From Actinoplanes sp. NBC_00393 (GTDB lineage: Bacteria; Actinomycetota; Actinomycetes; Mycobacteriales; Micromonosporaceae), in contig NZ_CP107942.1 of the NCBI RefSeq assembly GCF_036053395.1, positions 8,326,501 through 8,390,500 of the forward strand: a DNA stretch of 64,000 nucleotides, read 5' to 3'. The translations under genes and the position numbers were made by a program. How positions within the stretch are numbered: position 1 is the stretch's first letter; every line of letters begins with the position of its first letter. Shown piece after piece: positions 61,516 through 64,000 of the stretch. The notes under the pieces were generated by a model, which was not told where the DNA came from, searched no databases, and worked only from the letters and a program-made list of their open reading frames with translations.

Positions 61516-62658
61516 GTGTTCCCGACTGTGCTGACCAATCTGAATGGCATGGGAGACCTCGCACGCATGCTCAAGGAGAGCTGGAGCCTCGTCGAGGAGC
61601 ATCAGGACAAGGTGGCCGGCTATTTCTACGCCCGCATGTTCCTGTCGCACCCGGATCTGCGAGATCTGTTCCCGGTGCAGATGGACCTGCAGCGCGCCCG
61701 GCTGCTGGGGGCGATCGTGACCGCCGTGCAGACGTTGGAGGACCCCGAGAGGTTCGACGACTACCTGCGCGCGCTGGGCCGGGATCACCGCAAGTTCCAC
61801 GTGGAACCAGAGCACTACGAGGTCGTGGGTGGGGCGTTGATCGAGGCGATGCGAACCGTCGCCGGTGAGCAGTGGGGTGTCGAGTACGACCAGGCGTGGG
61901 CCGACGCGTACGCGGTGATCGCCTCGAAGATGCTGGCCGGTGCGGACGCCGACCCGAATCCGCCCTACTGGTACGGCGAGGTCGTCGCCCACGAGCGCCG
62001 CGCCCGGGACATAGCGGTCTTCACCGTGCTCCCCCTGCAGCAGCTGGACTTCCGGGCCGGCCAGTACCTGAGTCTCGAGGCCCCGCGCTACCAGCCCCGG
62101 CTCTGGCGTACCTATTCACCGGCGAACGCCCCGCGCCGCGACAACACGCTCGAGTTCCACGTGCGCGCGGTCGGCGCCGGCTGGGTCTCCAGCGCCCTGG
62201 TCCGCCGGCTCCAGGTCGGCGACATGGTCAAGCTGGCCGCCCCGATGGGGTCGATGACGCTGGACCGAAGATCGACCCGGGACGCCGTGTTCGTGGCCGG
62301 CGGCACCGGACTGGCCCCGATCAAATCCCTGCTGGAGGAGCTGACCCGGTACAACCGGACCCGCTGGGTGCACGTCTTCTTCGGCGCGCGGACCCGTGAC
62401 GACCTGTACGACCTGGCCGACCTGAACCGGCTCGCCGCCCGCTACCCGTGGCTGTCGGTGGTGACCGCGTGCAGCGACGATCCCACGTTCTCCGGCGAGA
62501 AGGGCAACATCTCGGACGTCGTGGCCCGGTACGGCCCGTGGCAGGAGCACGACTTCTTCGTCTCCGGCTCCGGCAAGATGGTCAAGGGGACGCTGAAGAC
62601 CCTGGCCGAGCTCCAGGTGCCTTCGGTCCGGGTGAAGTACGACAGCTTTACCGACTGA
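61516..62658 (+). CDS. Globin-coupled FAD/NAD reductase (flavohemoglobin-like)
   Basis: 380 residues from the GTG at 61516. A globin domain (about 1-140) carries the heme histidine region LRALGRDHRKFHVEPEHYEVVGGAL. It is followed by a ferredoxin-reductase part with FRAGQYLSLEAPRYQPRLWRTYSPANAP (FAD), VFVAGGTGLAPIKSLLEEL (NAD) and HVFFGARTRDDLYDL. It is shorter than the hmp product at 43694 and is not a recent duplicate of it. Such proteins often form actinobacterial oxygen- or NO-linked oxidoreductases. No neighbouring gene links it to a pathway. Confidence 0.88.
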   Translation: MFPTVLTNLNGMGDLARMLKESWSLVEEHQDKVAGYFYARMFLSHPDLRDLFPVQMDLQRARLLGAIVTAVQTLEDPERFDDYLRALGRDHRKFHVEPEHYEVVGGALIEAMRTVAGEQWGVEYDQAWADAYAVIASKMLAGADADPNPPYWYGEVVAHERRARDIAVFTVLPLQQLDFRAGQYLSLEAPRYQPRLWRTYSPANAPRRDNTLEFHVRAVGAGWVSSALVRRLQVGDMVKLAAPMGSMTLDRRSTRDAVFVAGGTGLAPIKSLLEELTRYNRTRWVHVFFGARTRDDLYDLADLNRLAARYPWLSVVTACSDDPTFSGEKGNISDVVARYGPWQEHDFFVSGSGKMVKGTLKTLAELQVPSVRVKYDSFTD

Positions 62659-62661
62659 GTC

Positions 62662-64000
62662 TCAGTAATCCCAGGGCCGCCCGGTCTGCTGGTACTGCGC
62701 GACCGGGACCAGCTTCGACTCCGCATCCATCCGGTCCACGTACAACCGGCCTTCCAGATGGTCGATCTCGTGGCTGATCAGCCGGGCCAGCGCCCGCTCG
62801 AACGTGGTGATCACCCGGGTCCCGTCGAACCGGGCGTGCTCCACGTCGATCCGCAGCGGCCGGGCCACCAGTCCCCGGTAGTCGAAGAACGACAGGCAGC
62901 CTTCGTACTGCTCGTCGCATTCGGCCGACTCCCCGACGACGCGTGGGTTGAGCAGGACCACCGGCTCGATGTCGAACTCCGGCGGGCGTACCACGGCGGC
63001 CGCGACCGGCACCCCGATCTGGGTGGCGGCCAGGCCCACGCCCTTGCTGAACTCGTGCAGGTCCTGCAGCCGGCCGAGCGAGGTCAGCAGGCGGGTGACG
63101 GTGTCCCGGGCGGCGGGCGCTTCCCGGGGCAGCTGGAAGTGGCGGGCCCGCTGCCGGAGCAGGTCGGACCCGCGCTGGATGATGCCGATGCCACGCATCC
63201 GGTGCGACGCCCGTGGCAGGGTCGGCTCCGGAGGCCCGGTCTCCTCGTAGACCGGCGCGTCGGCGCCGCGGTACCGCCATTCCAGCCGGTACCGCGCGTT
63301 GAGCAGGGGCGCGTCAGTTGACCACTCGAAAATGGCGCGACCTCCCTCGATGCGGCGTTCCAACGGGGTACGAACCGGCACCTCGGCGGCGAGGGACGCT
63401 TCCACACCCCAGACCTGTGGTTCGAAGCTCTGCGGGAAGACGAGTCGTACGGTCAGCGAGCGGGTGGGCAGCCGGACGGCCCGCTGGAACCACTGCCCCC
63501 ACTTCTCTTCCCCGACCGTGTACGCGTACTCGATCGTGGTCCGCTCACCGGGATAGAGCGGGAACTGACCGCGCTCGTTGGCGAAGAGCAGCCAGATCTC
63601 CTTGGCGGCGTCCCGGTCGAGCTTGACCCGCCACTGCATCGGCTCGGCGGCGTCGCCCTCCCCGGCCCGGGCTTGAACGTCCATCTCCTCGAAGGTGAGC
63701 GGGTTCTCCCGGTGGTGGCGGTTGGAGCCGGCCGGATCGTGCGGATACCGGTCCACGGCGATCTTCACGAGGTAGCGGGTGACCGGCTCGACCCCGGCGT
63801 TGTAGAGGGCCCGGCTGACCCGGCAGCGATACGCCCCGTCGGTGTAGACCAGTTCGGCGATCTCGCGTTCCACGACGAGGCCGGTGCCGGGCGGCAGCCA
63901 TTGCACCGGCACGGGTGGGTCCCGGTGCAGCGCCGATCCACGGGCGTGGCGCAGCTCGTCGTACTCCTGAAAACGCTGCCAGATCGCGCCGCCCGCACTC
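62662..64000 (-). CDS. Peptide-deformylase-domain protein with long N-terminal region (partial)
   Basis: The frame reads from the stop at 62662 on the minus strand and remains open to the right edge, so the start lies outside; GTG 63912 is only an internal candidate. The C-terminal ~180 residues are a polypeptide deformylase domain with all three motifs: GVGLAATQIG, EGCLSF and HEIDHLEG, whose Cys and two His bind iron or zinc. The upstream ~250 residues form an unrecognised, beta-rich region (RLEWRYRG, TIEYAYTVG). Fusion to such a region is unusual for deformylases, which remove the formyl group from new proteins. Confidence 0.85.
   Translation of the reverse strand, partial: SAGGAIWQRFQEYDELRHARGSALHRDPPVPVQWLPPGTGLVVEREIAELVYTDGAYRCRVSRALYNAGVEPVTRYLVKIAVDRYPHDPAGSNRHHRENPLTFEEMDVQARAGEGDAAEPMQWRVKLDRDAAKEIWLLFANERGQFPLYPGERTTIEYAYTVGEEKWGQWFQRAVRLPTRSLTVRLVFPQSFEPQVWGVEASLAAEVPVRTPLERRIEGGRAIFEWSTDAPLLNARYRLEWRYRGADAPVYEETGPPEPTLPRASHRMRGIGIIQRGSDLLRQRARHFQLPREAPAARDTVTRLLTSLGRLQDLHEFSKGVGLAATQIGVPVAAAVVRPPEFDIEPVVLLNPRVVGESAECDEQYEGCLSFFDYRGLVARPLRIDVEHARFDGTRVITTFERALARLISHEIDHLEGRLYVDRMDAESKLVPVAQYQQTGRPWDY

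Overview
The window is GC-rich DNA from a filamentous actinomycete, most likely a member of the Micromonosporaceae (Actinoplanes-like). The evidence is the mix of families: two DUF574-type methyltransferases, XRE/DUF5753 and DUF397 pairs, a Rv2466c-type DsbA protein, a two-domain universal stress protein, and narGHJI with narK and moeA. The genus call is inference.

Left part (1-15.4 kb). A run of minus-strand genes (acetyltransferase, amino-acid permease, GPP34 protein, two DUF574 methyltransferases, a second acetyltransferase) is interrupted by a complete IS701-like element (544-1913). The element has 15-bp inverted ends and a TTAG target duplication, and it sits exactly on the permease stop codon. 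From 9.7 kb transcription turns to the plus strand with three regulator genes, an asparaginase, a PPC/DUF296 protein and a creatininase-family hydrolase.

Centre (16.4-30.8 kb). This is the main discovery candidate: a plus-strand operon built around the 7-deazaguanine pathway. GTP cyclohydrolase I (FolE), QueD and QueE would convert GTP to 7-carboxy-7-deazaguanine (CDG). No QueC and no tRNA/DNA transglycosylase is present. CDG synthesis is instead followed by a phosphoribosyltransferase, a methyltransferase, a radical-SAM enzyme, a DegT aminotransferase, a HAD phosphatase, two paralogous P-loop nucleotide kinases, and a PurC (SAICAR synthetase)-like ligase that could amidate the 7-carboxylate of a CDG nucleotide. 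A DEDDh exonuclease, a DsbA-like protein, a Nudix hydrolase, an ABC exporter, a nucleotidyltransferase and a MazG-like pyrophosphohydrolase complete it; several of these look like pool-cleaning and export functions. I read it as a cluster for an undescribed deazapurine nucleoside or nucleotide metabolite. Two candidate small ORFs (16392-16496 and 22441-22560) lie inside it. Tandem ATTCCC/GGGAAT repeats occur upstream of folE and near the first regulator.

Right part. At 33.07-33.23 kb and 58.41-58.56 kb there are two 158-bp direct repeats containing the 3' part of a tRNA-Arg gene; the intact tRNA-Arg(ACG) is at 58521-58593. They bound a 25-kb segment with a respiratory and stress theme: nitrate reductase narGHJI, nitrate transporter, cupin, MoeA, flavohemoglobin, phosphoketolase, universal stress protein, P-type ATPase, a membrane-anchored PemK-like protein, and a hybrid histidine kinase broken by a frameshift. 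Both repeats carry the same arm on the same side, which suggests tandem insertions at one tRNA site, with the deazapurine region possibly in the neighbouring insertion.

Beyond the tRNA-Arg and tRNA-Ser(GCT) genes lie a Pro/Ala/Lys-rich protein with 36-bp tandem repeats, a CPBP-family membrane protease, a second globin-reductase, and a peptide-deformylase-domain protein that runs off the right edge.
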